Shown: positions 10,564 to 23,585, counted from the first letter of the stretch. The stretch: DNA of 64,000 bases from Enoplolaimus lenunculus (GCA_030248215.1 JASANG010003801.1:62001-126000); one strand, 5' to 3'. Program-made: numbers and translations. Notes: generated by a model not told the origin, from the sequence alone.

Positions 10564-13500
10564 TTATTTAATTTCTGTTTGCTGCGAAACCTCAGCGGCA
10601 TCACAGTTGCTATTGGCTCTTGCGTTAAGCTCGTCTAATCGCGGAATGTTGAACACCATATCGCTTATCTGCCCAGCGTTGCCCACCGGCCTCCAAATAC
10701 CTCCTTCAACACCTTTCAGTCCATTGAGAGCGTCTTTTCCATGCGTAGACACGTCTCTTTTGTTTCCTAGACTGCCGCTCAAAGATTCGAAAACTTTTTG
10801 AAAATCCGCCGGTGCCTTAAGGTCTACGATTTCAGAATCTCGATTTCCAAACGATCCCAAGCCAGCTTTTCCTGCGGAGCTAGCCGCAACTGCAAACAAA
10901 GCTTCGAACAACCCGGGCGGAGTACCGACGCCTGCCATCTTAGCACCTGGTTGCAGGAAGCTTGGAAAAATATTGCACGCCCCAAACCGCTGTTTTGCAT
11001 CACCCAACCAGTTTCCACTCTCACTAAAATTATTACTGTTGCTAATAGATTTATCTCCAATTTCCTCCTCTTCCGGTTTTCTGTCATTTCGAGGATCATT
11101 TCTGCTGCTGGGTAAACAATTTTCTTCTGATTCGATTCCACCTAAACAGGCATCTGCCCAGGGATGATGCTTACTACCTTGTACACCTGTTTTACCCAGC
11201 CGGCGCTTGGAAATAATCCGCTTCTTGCTCACGGCAATCTTACCCAGATGTCCACTGCCGGCGACTGAATTCCCCGAAACACTCCCGTATTCGGCTCGAT
11301 TTGCAGACGCTACAAACGGATCTCCAAACGCGTCAATTTCACCTTTTTCATCCACAGTTTCAGATCCACCGAACGACTCCGATCCTATTTTATGGTCCTT
11401 ATCTCCTGTTCCATTTGTAGCACTGTGGCAATTTGACAACACCACAGGACCACTTTGCGAAACCTTTATCCCAACATTCCCCATTGCGAATTCCTGATTA
11501 AGAGCGCTGAAATCTTCCACTCCCGCACCTGAGCAAGAGCTTTCCCGCAGCTTAGATGGCGAGCTGGAAGAAGCGTTGTTCGAAATAGCAGCATTTGGTG
11601 CTTTAGGTGTTTTTCGAAACCGTGTTTGAATTACGTCTTTACGTAAATGTACAGGCCGTGGTACCTGAAATTACAAAATTATGCATCATTTGCAACAAGC
11701 GTTCCCAGCTGGTTAACAAAAACGACATATGGCAAAGGCAAACGTTATCTTAACATGTGTTTGATAAGTGCGAAATGTAGTTTCAAACATATATAATCCC
11801 AGCTTAAAAACAATGTATTGCCGTTATATTGAAAAGAAAGCTGTGTCATAAGATAAGCTGACCGAAAAAGTACGACTTCTATTCAAATTATACACCATGA
11901 TTCCTTACCCACCAAAATGTCAAACCACGCTTAATAGGGCCACCTTACCTTATGCAACTTGTAATACAACCCGCAAGCGTTACACACCAACAAATTATCT
12001 TGATTACGGCGCCACGTTGTCGTCGTTGTTGTTTTACAATTAGCGCAAGACGGGCCACCACCTCCAGAATTAGCAAGAGGGCTAGCGGCGTTTGAAGGCG
12101 ATCTCCTTGTGGCATTAAGCTGCGCCACTAGTGAGCAGTTCAGGTCACTTGATTCAGTCTGAGCGGGCACGGGTGAATCACTTTGCGGGCTTACTGTACT
12201 TGAGTGCAGCGGTCTTGCTGAAATACTCGTTAATGCTACAGGCGATGTTGTGAAACTGTGTGTCGTTGAGGCTAAAATTGAATCGAGCAACAACAACAAT
12301 CATAATAATAATAATAATAATACTGGGACTTTGACCTCAAAATATATAATCTCGACTACTAAAAGACAATTAACGACACTATATTAGCGTACAATTCGCA
12401 ACTAACGTACTTGCTTAACGAAACAAAATGATGTAAACGCACGATTTAAATAAAGAAATACATACCGCTAGGAATATTCGGGACACTGTTGGCAATAGAT
12501 TCTTTAACCGTTGATGTTTTCGCAAGTGCAGGACTGATCATCTTGTCACTTTTGCTTTTCATGACAACGGGGCTATCTGAGCACTCACTACTGCTTCTAT
12601 CAAGGTCCACATTTTGACTCTCAATGCAATTTCCACTACTAAGAACCATACCTGGAGTTAACCGGCGCACTTGACTACAGGTGTCGCAATTACTGCGAGA
12701 GCCTGAGCCCAAATTTGAATCAAAATAGCCGTCTTCGACTGGGTATGCCTCACTAGCCTCTGACTTATCCGACACTATCTTTTCAGTTGCGCCTGAACCA
12801 ATTTTCTGCCACGCAGTTTGGTTTTCACAACTGTCACCGTTAACCTCTGGGTTCTGCTTCTTGCTACTGTCCATAGCTATATTACGTTCTGAACCAAGCA
12901 GTTTTGCTTTACCCGTGGTAGCGCAAATCAGCTTCCAAAAATCTTCATTGTTTTGCGCCGGGCTCCAACTACACACTCCATTTATTGAAGGTTTGGCTTG
13001 AAGCATAGAGCTATTTGCTAATGTCGACTTCATTAAATCAAACATAACAGTTGGTGGTAACCAGAACTGATTACTAGCTAGCGATGGTGCGCCACATTGT
13101 GGCGGGAACACGGGAAATTGCCACTGCCGATCACTAGTTTGCTTATGTTGTTGCTGTTGTTGCATTAACAACGCTGACGCAAATGCAATATTCATAAAAT
13201 TTGCTGCGTTCAAAAGCCCAGCCGATACCACAGGTTCAGTCGACTTTTGTGCACCGTTCTTTGGATCTTCTGATGTTTTCTAAACAAAGATTACGTCGAA
13301 CCCAATAAGTATTTTGCCAATTTCTGGCTGAAATCACCTTCACAGCGACACCTCGACAAAAGCTATCAAATCTAGCACCAAGTCAAGCTTACGTTTAACG
13401 TTAAACCAAAACAAAGCTAACAACATATGCCACGAAATAAACCACTGAACAACTATTTTTCGTACATGCTACAAACCAAACGGACCGTGTTAATTACAAA

Positions 13501-16500
13501 AACCTGCTACTAAGTCGAAACTTAAACCTAAGCCTTGGAATAAGCAAAAACATAAGCCTATTCCTAGTCCTAAACATAACCCACGCGGTCTCTTTGTTCC
13601 CCAGTTTATCTGTCTCGCAGTGGTTATGCCTCTAAAGAATCATTTTTCCAGAGACGTTCACAGGAAGAACGAATTAGAGCGGAATTTTAATTTCAAAACA
13701 AAATGAATTACTAATTTGCAAAATCTAACTTACCTTATCATTTCCAATAACTTCGTTTTTCTTTTCGGCTAAACCTTGCTCGCTTTTGCCCTCTGGCGAC
13801 AGCGTGGTATTCGAAATACCATGAATTCGCGAATCAGCTATGTTGTGATGTTCAGAGTTACCATTAGTTTGCACCACCATGCTCAGATCAATACTGTCCG
13901 AACTTCCTTGTTCGCTTCCAACTTTATCGGCACTAACCTAAAATAAAACAATTAGAACCAAAACATATATTAAAAATTTGATGAGACAAAAATACAAACA
14001 AAATCACTATTGAAAAACAATAAATAATTCATTTATGAGACAGATATATCATGCAAACCGTCAATTTAAACCACTGATTAAAAAAAAAATAATGATTATG
14101 TTCCAGAATACTACTTTTACATACTGTTTTCGTACAAGTCAATCGGTCATAATTTTGTCCAGCACGAATTCGTTTTATTTCCAACAGCGTACAATACATA
14201 GCACCAAGTTTCCTACGTTTTAACCGTTTTCCAGCAAAACACTGGGCATTTTATTCGTGAATAAGTCTACTACACAGGCTTATATCAAATTGCGGTAGCT
14301 CAGTCTGCTATTTAACAATTATTAACAGGCCGAAATTTCGCAAACCAGTCATAAGTGAGAAATTTTAAAACAACCTTTATCTGTCACTTTGGAAGTCATC
14401 GAAATCATTTCGTCTTACCAAAACACAGAAATCACAAATTACCTTCTCAGCAATAACACTTTCATTTTTGGGTCCGAATTCGCCTGCACAGGTACTATTG
14501 GCCGTTGTGGCTCCAGTGCTTAAATCAAGCGCATTTTCTATTTCATCGCTACAAATATCCAATTCTTCTTCTGTTGCCAACGGCCCTAAATCTACTGGTT
14601 CAAGTCTGCCGCGCTGACCAATTACCAGTTCCGGTACTCCCAGTTTACAACCAGTACCATCATTTCGATCATCAAAACCAACCCAACTTTCGCCCGCGCT
14701 AACTTTCTGATCAAAATCAAACCATCGCAATTTCGCACCCGAAGCCAAATTTAAATTTCCACCTTCTTCACTGTGTTTTTCATCAATTAATCTTCGTTTC
14801 ACAGGCTTTCTCTTGACACAAATCTCAGAAACACTCTTATTAACACTTGAGTCATTAGCGTTTAAGGCACACGTTTTAGAATGGAGTGTTGATTTAGTAA
14901 AGCTATGACCATTATGTGCCGTAGTTGTGTTCAAGTTTGTCGACCGCGTTAGCTTAGGCATCTGGCTACAATTGGAACCAAAGTAATTCCAAAGCGAACC
15001 ACAAGGCACCGAGGAATGATCGTGAGATTCTGAAAACAACACTAAAACAGTTACAAATAACCGGTATTGTTGAAGAAAAACAAGAAGAATTCTTAAGAGA
15101 ATCGAGAAAGTTTTGAGAACAAAATCTTTAGCATTATCAAAATTGAAAATAATTTTCAATTCGGGAGCAAGAGCAGTTGGTAGAGAATGAGCCCCCATCT
15201 CTTTTCACATTATTTTCGACCCTGATCTCAAAGTTTTGCTAGGTTAACAAAACCTTCCTCTATATGTGCGCATAAATTAAGTACGAATAATATAATAACC
15301 CTGGCTTCTCCACATCGGGGGGCAGCACTTATCGAAATTTTTATTTTCCCCCCGGAAAGGCCGCCGGCGAATTTTCGGCCGCCCCCAAGCAAGATGCCCC
15401 CTAGCAAATTTTTTGCCGGGGGGCCCCCAGGACTTTTCTAGACCAAAAATTTTCAATGTTAAAACGTAAAGACATGGACTTCCTTTGAGGCGGACATTCG
15501 GCAAAATATGATTTTATATTACGCTGAGTACTCATAATTTATAATAGCGTTACAAATACCCGTAGCAACTAATACAACTCAATAATGAACTGAAAAAAGC
15601 ACAATTATATAAAGACCGTTTCAGGGCATACAGTATTTGAAAATACCTTGCGGCAGCAAGTTCAACCCGCCTGAGCCTTATGATAAACTGAAGCTGTGAC
15701 TAATATATAAAATATATATTAATCACAGTTTCAATTATAGATTGTCTATATTTTATATAATTGTGCGTCTTTCAACTTCTGGTTAAGTTGTCAGTAATAT
15801 TGTTAAAATTATTATTATTAGCGTTTGCGAGAAATTTTTGTCATGTTGAGCGATGAGTAATCTTCAGTTGAGTTGGAAACACGGTCTAGAATGAAAAAAA
15901 TGGTCCAAAAAGACGGTTTGCAAAATTTCAAGCCTGCCCCCAGTACCCCCCAGATCATCTGGGAGACCCTAGGAAAACGGCCCCCCAGCAAAATCAGCTG
16001 CCCCCCAGGAAACTCCTGGGGGGCCCTCAGGAAACGCCCCCCGGCGGAAATTTTCAAGCTGTGGAGAAGCCAGTAACCCACAACATATTACAATCTAATA
16101 CAAAACAAAACCTGCGCAAAATTTACCACTTGTATTATTAATAAGAGATTTTGCGTCGAAAGCATTAGCGGAAGGCATATCATGTGAAAGACACGAATTT
16201 ACTTTGCAGCCATTTTTGTCCTAAAAAGACAAAAAGAGTGCGGTTGTCAACATACAAATGGATCTATTCATTCAAATACATACATATTTTTCATACATAA
16301 CACTTCTACCACATCATACATCGCGGACGTGTTAAAAAACATTCAACTGTAGCTATAGTAGCATAAATTAATCGGTACACCAAAATATGTGTAAAAGGCT
16401 CTGAATCGAGGATAGTAACATACATAGAGTGTTACAGGTTCATTTGGCATTTGGCATGGTTCCCCTCGCCAAAAAAGAAAGTGCAATTGCTTATTAAGCA

Positions 16501-17239
16501 TCTTTGAACTTTGAAGTATATACATGCTTCAAGAGCGTAGCTAGGATTTCATTCTGGGAGTAAAATTTTTTCACCTCTAAGATGTATAACAGGTTATTAT
16601 AAACCCTGGTAATAGTTCCAATGCTTACATTGGTAGCCGCATTTCTGGGAAAAGTTGCTTCAATCAGATGACATAACGCATGCACGTGTTTGATAATTTC
16701 TGACTTTAAGCTCGCGCAACTATCGCAGCATGCCATAGGATAACTCAAATCGTATTTCGAAGGAGACATCTTGCCTATCGTAGCGAACCCGTTCACCGAA
16801 TTGTTCTGAGTTAAATTCGAATCACTTTTGCAATAGCTCGTTCTCTGATCACAGCTGTTATTGCTAGTATTATTATGCTCGATGGAAGTGGAACAAAGGT
16901 TTGCTTTGGTGCCTGCATTTGCATCCGGAGACTGTTTTTTGTAGGCCAGAGGCGCGCCATAAGAGTGATTGAATGCTGAAACATTTTTAAATGCAGTTTT
17001 TTGTGCTTATTGGTATACCCAGGTAACAGACTTTGTATATATTATTTAACTATTGTGATATGCTACTGTTGAAGCAAAATTACTGCCCTCAACCGGTTAA
17101 ATTAACGCCAGTATAGTAGTACATATACGCGATAAAGTTTCAAATATGTTAAAGTAGCCTTTATGTACGTACTTTGTTCGTTCTCAATCCACGAGCCATC
17201 TGATAAAAAACCCAATTTTACCTTCATCCAAGCAGTCAT
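10564..17239 (-). CDS. GATA-type zinc-finger transcription factor, 8 exons
   Basis: Sequence-specific nuclear factor expected to bind WGATAR sites. Exons on the minus strand: 17173-17239, 16524-16975, 16127-16220, 14443-15029, 13734-13937, 12466-13279, 11949-12271, 10564-11664. All joins are GT-AG and in phase, giving about 1213 residues. The start is the first ATG after an in-frame TGA (protein begins [10 protein letters not shown]). The single GATA finger, in exon 7, is C-x2-C-x17-C-x2-C (CANC...[12 protein letters not shown]). Its basic tail continues over the intron as [18 protein letters not shown], matching the animal GATA tail. No second finger was seen, although vertebrate GATA1-6 have two and TRPS1 has one. 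The long flanks are Ser/Asn-rich with a short Gln run in exon 6. Exon 2 carries a Cys/His cluster (CCDSC, then HVHALCH). The exon 2 end is uncertain: in-frame donors also exist at 16575 and 16629. An AATAAA lies 186 bases past the stop. The finger is certain; the membership of exons 1-3 is inferred from phase. Confidence 0.88.
11949..12271 (-). other. Exon encoding the GATA zinc finger
   Basis: Exon 7 of the GATA gene. It begins by completing an Ala codon split by the preceding intron and ends after the codon for the last Lys of KLHK, followed by GTAAGG. The four zinc ligands are CANC and CNAC with 17 residues between. Upstream are a Ser/Pro/Thr-rich stretch and a short Gly run. The intron between finger and basic tail (11665-11948) separates zinc module from DNA-contact tail. 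Confidence 0.93.
15299..16073. mobile_element. Family H inverted-repeat element in GATA intron 3
   Basis: The ends CCTGGCTTCTCCACA and TGTGGAGAAGCCAG are inverted copies, and both are followed inward by C/G-rich runs (GGGGGGC type). The element is about 775 bp, carries no coding sequence and fills most of the intron between exons 16127-16220 and 14443-15029. It looks like a non-autonomous DNA transposon. A clear target duplication was not resolved. Confidence 0.6.
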
Positions 17240-19188
17240 TCGTTGGTAAATGGTTCATAGTGGTACTTAGCTTCGCACTTAATTGCTTTAAATTATAGAT
17301 AATCTCTTGGCCCGCACGTGCGCATGGTGACTGACAAACGAAACCATTCGAAATTTGTTTAGTTCGTTCCCGTTTGATCGGATGCTGCAAGGGTACGGTG
17401 GTTCTGCTTTGGCACGAAATACTTGATCGCTCATGCGGCATAATTTAACGTTAGGTATGTTTTAGTACGACATCTTACTTTAGCCGCTAAAAATAAAAAA
17501 AATATGTACTGAATACTGATACACAAAAACTCAAATGACGCATATTCTATGTATACGTCTTTACGTAATTGCATTTCATGTTCCGTTCGTTTGTAAGCAT
17601 GTGGGACATGCGGTCCGCTATGCGCGCATGCAATATAGTGCAATGCACTGTGCGCATGCTAGCTGGCAGCATCTGGTTGATATATAGTCGACGATAAAAT
17701 AAGTTAGAGATGGTAAAGCATTCGCTTTAGAATCTGCAACCTGCAAATTGACAAAACCCTGTAAGAATGCTTTTTCATCTGCTTACTTAAAAGGTCTAAA
17801 CCTGAAGTTCTGGATCCAACCTTAACATTGTTAATAACGTATGTGCCATCTTCGACCAATTGTCATCAGTCATCGACAATCTTGCAAAACTCCACACACA
17901 CAGACTTAACGTTACTTTGTTTCATAACCTTGCTATCTTTTATCTGCTTCCTATACGGAAGCCCAAGATATTTAGTCATTCACGTTCAAACTTCTAAGAA
18001 TGCAGCTTAAGTTAAAATGTTTAAATTCTGTTTCCAAAATTTTAGCCATGACCGTAACAGCGTGCAATGTCAAATTCATAGTTCAAGTGTTGGATTAAAT
18101 CTACAGTAAGTATGGCTCCAGATCTAAATGGAAAAAACGTCAATATTTCTCATATAAAACCATTTTTACTTTCTGAAATTCCTTTAACTCTAGGTATAAA
18201 TATACTAGCTAACGCTTTAAAATGTTAATTTTGGTCAAAACGCAGATACAGTTGCTTCACAACTTAAAAATTTGCTAAAATATGATTCATTTATATATTG
18301 AGCGTCCACAATATTGGCCATCGCATAGCGGCGCTTTTGCTACATTAGGCTTTTGTGAGTTATATTAAAATGAGACTAGTTAATAAAAATAAGGATAACG
18401 ATTTCTGAAAAAGCAAACCCATCGGCATATGTACACTCTTAAGTAAGTCTACAAATATCAAATGAACCAGGGCCTATTACGAGTTGTCAGTACTACTGAC
18501 TTTATCACTAGCCGCACCCACACGAATCAGACACCCAGACATGCGTAAAAACAAATATCAAATTCTCATGTTTTAAAGATTGCAAATTAAAAATTTGAAA
18601 ATTTTACACTTTCGTGCGTAGACAATATCGCGTAAGTTTTTACGACGAGAAGATAGAGAGAAACTGTCATAAGCCAATCGCGTATGTACCAATAAATGCT
18701 CCGGCGACATTTTAATACATTCTGTATATACACTGTACAGTCTTGTAATGTTTATATGCTACTACTACTGTTAAAATATCATGTTTTTCTTTTTGCAAAT
18801 TGCACCACACGCCATCGCATATAAAACTTTTGATAATAGAGATATTCTGTGAAAATACAAAATTTTATGCACAGTGTTTTGTTGATAATTTGACAAACGT
18901 ACACGTCATTCACAATAAATTGTAGTCGAAACGCAGTAGAGCTAAAATTACGAGACGGGTGCAGCACAATGAACACCATTCCAATATCGATTCAAAAATT
19001 TAATGGTCTTTGAATTGCTGACCAATAAATGCATAAGGTCATCCCAACCAACAGATCAAAACAGTAAACCAAGATATCAATTAAATGAAACCCGAAAAAG
19101 TATAAATACTGTGATAATAACGGAATGGTGCAGATTTACAGCCATTACCTCTCTGTTTGTAGAGGTACAACTTACGAAGACCTCTGAG

Positions 19189-19542
19189 CTAACTCAATTT
19201 TTGACATAGTTTATCGAATAGACTTAAATTTAGAGGTCGAAAACTTGTTAAAAGAATCGAAAGTATTTTTGTCGAAGCAAAAATGTGAACGGCGAAGGTA
19301 TGGAATATATACTTTAGCAATTTAGTGAAAAGTGTCTGTTTTATAGATTTCAACGCGTTAAGTTCAGTAGTGCCAGTTTCATCGGTGCAGGCTCCCAGTT
19401 TAATCCCTAGCTTTAGTAGATTTTCACTTTCAACCCGCCGGTCATGCAGCCATAAAAATTGTACGTATTGAACTAACTCGCTGAAATTTCTAGAATAGGC
19501 CGGTTTTGGTTTAATTCCTAGGAGAAACCAGATTCCACACAT
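19189..19542 (-). CDS. Unassigned open reading frame starting MCGIWFLLG
   Basis: 117-codon open frame beginning MCGIWFLLGIKPKP. MCGIW is the start of class II glutamine amidotransferases such as asparagine synthetase, where Cys2 is the nucleophile. However, the following residues (SELVQYVQFLWLHDRRVE) do not show the family's HRGPD motif. The frame could be a short exon, a decayed gene piece or chance. It lies about 2 kb upstream of the GATA start on the same strand. No splice sites, poly(A) signal or neighbours support it. Confidence 0.2.
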   Translation of the reverse strand: MCGIWFLLGIKPKPAYSRNFSELVQYVQFLWLHDRRVESENLLKLGIKLGACTDETGTTELNALKSIKQTLFTKLLKYIFHTFAVHIFASTKILSILLTSFRPLNLSLFDKLCQKLS

Positions 19543-20200
19543 CTTCGGCAATTATAACCTTCAATGGCTTAATGTTTCTCGCACTTAAACCCGGAATGAA
19601 ACAGGAAAACCAGTTTTAAACAGATTGTGTTAATTTTAACACAAACGTGTTTCGAAAACGGAAACGATAGTAAAACGCCAGCTTGAAAGCTACAAATTGA
19701 CAGACACGATTTTGCCAGAAAATACCGTCAGGCGAAACAAATTCAGGCCAATTCTGCCTGTATCAGATTCAGTATACTATCATCTACGTATCGATATATG
19801 TGTGTATGATATATCACAGAGACCACAGCGTTGCCAGGGCTTTATGAACGGGGATGGCTCTTTAATTTTACAAGTGGGGGTATTTGTGTTTACTGGCTAA
19901 AAATGTTTCTAAAAAAACTCAAAGGACAACATTTCCTTAAGGGGGTTTGACTGATAAACCACCCTTGGTTGCGTCCAACGACCACCTAAATGTTGTTTTT
20001 ACTGAAACGAGCCATATATAACGCGTGTTATCTGTTTTGTGATATGATATAAAATTTTTGGTGGTTCTGATGAATTTTAAAGCGTATACTGAATGCTTTT
20101 AAAATACGAGATGATGACGGTAAAATGTCTGTTTCTGATCTGAAAAACCAGCACCGAGCTGAATAATGTATTATATTTCGAATAAAGCCCCATAGAGTCA

Positions 20201-20722
20201 GGCTCGTAGCCAGCCCACCTTGCTAGGGGAAGCTAAACATTTTTCAAGAGGGGCATTTAAAGGTTCTCAATGACTTGCAAGCAAAGTTGAAAATCTTCTA
20301 CGGGGGTCAAAAGCCCGCCTTTGGCGATGGGCCAGCACAGAGCACTGCCGGATCCAAAGTGGGTGCAGGGGCCATCAGGTTTAGGTCCAGTATTCAGAAC
20401 TAAATCTTAGTAGCAATACTAATATTACGTTTGGCTTGTTGTCCGCTTCGAACTCCGCGTGCCAACGTCAAAAATTTCTGGATACGCCCACTGGTATAGA
20501 GCTATTAAAGTGTCAGATAATTCAGACAGTTTGTAGATAGGCGATTCCGTAAGCAAGAGGGTCGCGGGGTCTCAGATGCCTTCCCCCATGAAACATTTTG
20601 GCCTCCCTGTCAAATTCTTTGCCTTGAAGTCATTGAAAACCTTCGTATGCCTTTCCTGAGAAGTTTGGCCGAGATTTTAAACCCAACCCTCTAACAAGTT
20701 GAGCTGGCTCGCTACGAGCCTG
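20201..20722. mobile_element. Family G element (CGTAGCCAGC ends)
   Basis: The left end CAGGCTCGTAGCCAGCCCAC and the right end (inverted) CAGGCTCGTAGCGAGCCAGC form inverted repeats about 520 bp apart. The start resembles CAGGGGCGTAGCCAG ends known from hAT elements. Shorter copies at 31444-31602, 36221-36381 and 39590-39750. Confidence 0.65.
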
Positions 20723-21124
20723 GTAATAGGTTTATACAGACCTGTTTTGCTGGCATGCGCATCTGTCACAGCAATCATTTTTAAAAAATTTATGTTCGAA
20801 CCAGGACATGCACGGAATTATCAACAGTGGTGGAAGACTAGACAATTTATAACGCTTACACACTTTACGTCAAAGTAAGGTTTCTAGGTATATATGTACA
20901 TTTGCCTGATACGTTGAACCAAAGCATGAAACCTAAGCCAAAGTCTAAAAGCGTATTAAACCAAACTTGAAGCCTAAAAGGTGTATATGTCAATATTTCA
21001 AAATTCAAAAAATGTGGGGAAAGTGTATAAGCGCTAGTTTCTGCGTTTTCTCGATGCTTGTTTTAGAAAATTTGTAGCGACGAAATAATTTATATATAAG
21101 GTGGAAACCAGCCTGATTAGCGTA

Positions 21125-21372
21125 CACTGTAAATTTAAATGAGTTGATTAATCAATTCTGTCAGCGACTTGGTTACCTTTGAATTACCATCCTTAAACAT
21201 TAACTCACTCTGAGTTGAGTTGATTGTCACTGGGAGTTCTCTGGATGAGTTGATTATTAATTAACTCACAATGCATTGAACCCACTCAACATTCTGAGTT
21301 CTGATAGTCGTAACTCAGACTGAGTGTTTCAACTCATTCTGAGTAAATCTCAACTCACTGAAATTTACAGGG
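21125..21372. mobile_element. Family D MITE
   Basis: Ends CACTGTAAATTTAAATGAGT and, inverted, CCCTGTAAATTTCAGTGAGT, flanked by TA on both sides. The interior is rich in CAACTCA / TGAGTTG, giving a long imperfect hairpin. Confidence 0.75.
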
Positions 21373-21564
21373 TAGGATTTAGACGGAGCAAACCCGAATA
21401 TCGAGAACCCAGCAAACGGATATGATAATTTGTCGTTGAAAATTTGGTTTTAACCGCTTTTTGAGAAAACTTAGCACATAAAACTTCCTTAAAACTAAAA
21501 TTCAAAAATTTCATAGTCGAAGTTGCCGGAATTTGCGGCAACAGTACGACAAAACACGAACAGT

Positions 21565-22026
21565 AACCAATCATATTCCTTACGACAAAAATATCATAAA
21601 TTCGTCAAAAAATCATATTCGTTCCGACAAAAATATCATAAATTCGTCAACTAATCATATTCCTTCCGACAAAAATATCATAAATTCGTCAACAAATCAT
21701 ATTCGTTCCGACAAAAATATCATAAATTCGTCAACAAATCATATTCGTTCCGACAAAAATATCATAAATTCGTCAACTAATCATATTCCTTCCGACAAAA
21801 ATATCATAAATTCGTCAACAAATCATATTCGTTCCGACAAAAATATCATAAATTCGTCAACTAATCATTTTCCTTCCGACAAAAATATCATAAATTCGTC
21901 AACAAATCATATTCGTTCCGACAAAAATATCATAAATTCGTCAACAAATCATATTCGTTCCGACAAAAATATCATAAATTCGTCAACTAATCATATTCCT
22001 TCCGACAAAAATATCATAAATTCGTC
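21565..22026. repeat. 42-bp tandem array, 11 units, higher-order pattern
   Basis: Eleven 42-bp units containing GACAAAAATATCATAAATTC. Two unit types, told apart by CATATTCCTTCC (P) and CATATTCGTTCC (R), follow the order P R P R R P R P R R P, a five-unit (210-bp) period. Because 42 is divisible by 3 the array is open in one plus-strand frame (14-residue repeats), but I see no sign that it is translated. A single inverted half-unit follows at about 22037-22059. Confidence 0.9.
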
Positions 22027-22203
22027 ATTGCACCTATGGCGAATTTGTGATATTGTGTCGGAGGGGATATGCGAAAAGCTTACACAATTTTAAAACCTAC
22101 AGTACTTAATCATGGTATTGATCCGTGTTGATAAGCTAAAATTGGTAAACTTAAAAAATCGTTTTGAGGAACAATGAACAACTATGAATTATGTTCTATT
22201 TTT

Positions 22204-22375
22204 GGACCCATTTTAAAGATCAATGGCGGAACGTTTTTTTGCGAGACCGCAATAGAGTAAACTTAAAATTTTACGCTGTTTTTTGCTTGGGCTTTGGCTT
22301 AGGGTTAGGTATAAGCTCACTCTTTGGCTTAGGTTTTGGAATATGCTTATCTGTCGTAACATTTTCCTATTTTGA
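22204..22375. mobile_element. Family A MITE, degenerate
   Basis: Has the family's GGCGGAACG, GCAATAGAGTAAACTTAAA and TTAGGNTTAGG interior in the minus-like order. Ends are worn. Confidence 0.5.
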
Positions 22376-22508
22376 ATAAACGGAACACTTTATACGACAA
22401 AAACCAGTGAATGAAGCAAAGACTTTCTCTAGCTACAATGGAAGTTTACATTAAACACTCATCCAGGAGTCAGCATGATTTCTGCAGTAGTGAAACTTAG
22501 AGTTTCTG

Positions 22509-22765
22509 CACTGTAAATTCCGATGAGTTGATTAATCAACAAAAAGCGAATTCTATACCTAGTCATTACTTGTTCTTTCTGAATTAATAACAGGAAATAC
22601 CAGCTTGCTGTGAGCTGATTTAACTCCGTGTGAATTGATTAAATAAGTTCTGAATGAGTTCAATCAATTCAGAATTCTGAGTTCTAAAAAACATAAATCA
22701 GAGCTCAGGTTTCTGAGTGGATTCACCTCAGTCTGAGTAAAAAATCAACTCACTGGAATTTACAG
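22509..22765. mobile_element. Family D MITE
   Basis: CACTGTAAATTCCGATGAGT to GAATTTACAGT with TGAGTTG-rich interior. Confidence 0.72.
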
Positions 22766-22891
22766 TCAACTCAATTTAAACTTCAATGAAATCAAACTTG
22801 AAACTGTACAATGATCACCAAATATGAACCCAACAATAAGATATCGACTCTCATGCACAGAAAAGGTTTCGAACAAATCCCTACGGAGCCA

Positions 22892-23141
22892 CACTGAAAA
22901 TTCCAATGAGTTAATTAATCAACTCAATCGGAAAGTTAGTTATTTCTGAGTTAATAAACAGTAAACATTAATTTACTCTGAGTTGGGTTGATTCACACCC
23001 TGGAGTTGAGTTGACTCCGGGAAAGTTAGTTAAGTTAGAATGAGTTTTATCAACTCGGAATTATGAGTTCTGATAGTCCTAAACTCAGACTGAGTGATTC
23101 AACTCAGTCTGAATTGAAGTCAACTCACTGGAATTTACAGT
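22892..23141. mobile_element. Family D MITE
   Basis: CACTGAAAATTCCAATGAGT to ACTCACTGGAATTTACAGT. It lies only about 125 bp from the previous copy. Confidence 0.72.
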
Positions 23142-23585
23142 ACAGTGTTTACTGCTTTCAGCCAGTAAAATTCTTTGTTGCACTTATATTATAGCCAATA
23201 GTTATCTTCTTACTGTGTATATCTGTTTAAAAAATTTCTGCCCATATCTGCGTTTCGAAGGGATTGGGTCTTTTCCGTTATCCATCACAGCCTATGCAAA
23301 ATGGTTACGGTTTGACAAAGCTTCCTTTGACTTCTCTAATTGGTCCATATTCGAATCTGAATTTTTGAAAAATCCCTTATTGGCCCGTACTGCTGTCAGC
23401 ATCCCGTTGCGAACAAACCAATTGAATTGTTAAAAATGACACGAATTTCGTCCGAAGTAAAGTTTGAAGACATGAGTTCATTACTCTGTTAAATACTAAA
23501 TAAACTATTTGAACCTAAATTCGTGAACATATTGCTCATAATCGCCAAGAATTTTGCCAAAATGTATATATACAAATTATGTCAC

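Larger units (their letters stand above)
17240..21124. other. Region upstream of the GATA start
   Basis: No secure gene. It holds the weak MCGIW frame (19189-19542) and a family G copy (about 20201-20722). The GATA promoter and any 5' non-coding exon should lie here, but no core promoter motif stands out. Confidence 0.4.

Noticed and set aside
10607-11497. Plus-strand open frames over the GATA last exons
   Set aside because: They are shadows of the minus-strand coding exon 10564-11664, whose translation continues the GATA basic tail.
21565-22026. Possible CRISPR-like array
   Set aside because: The units are directly adjacent with no unique spacers, and the DNA is animal nuclear.
21533-22093. 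186-residue plus-strand open frame with 14-residue repeats
   Set aside because: The frame is a by-product of a 42-bp DNA array. No start context, splice signal or non-repeat coding sequence supports a protein.
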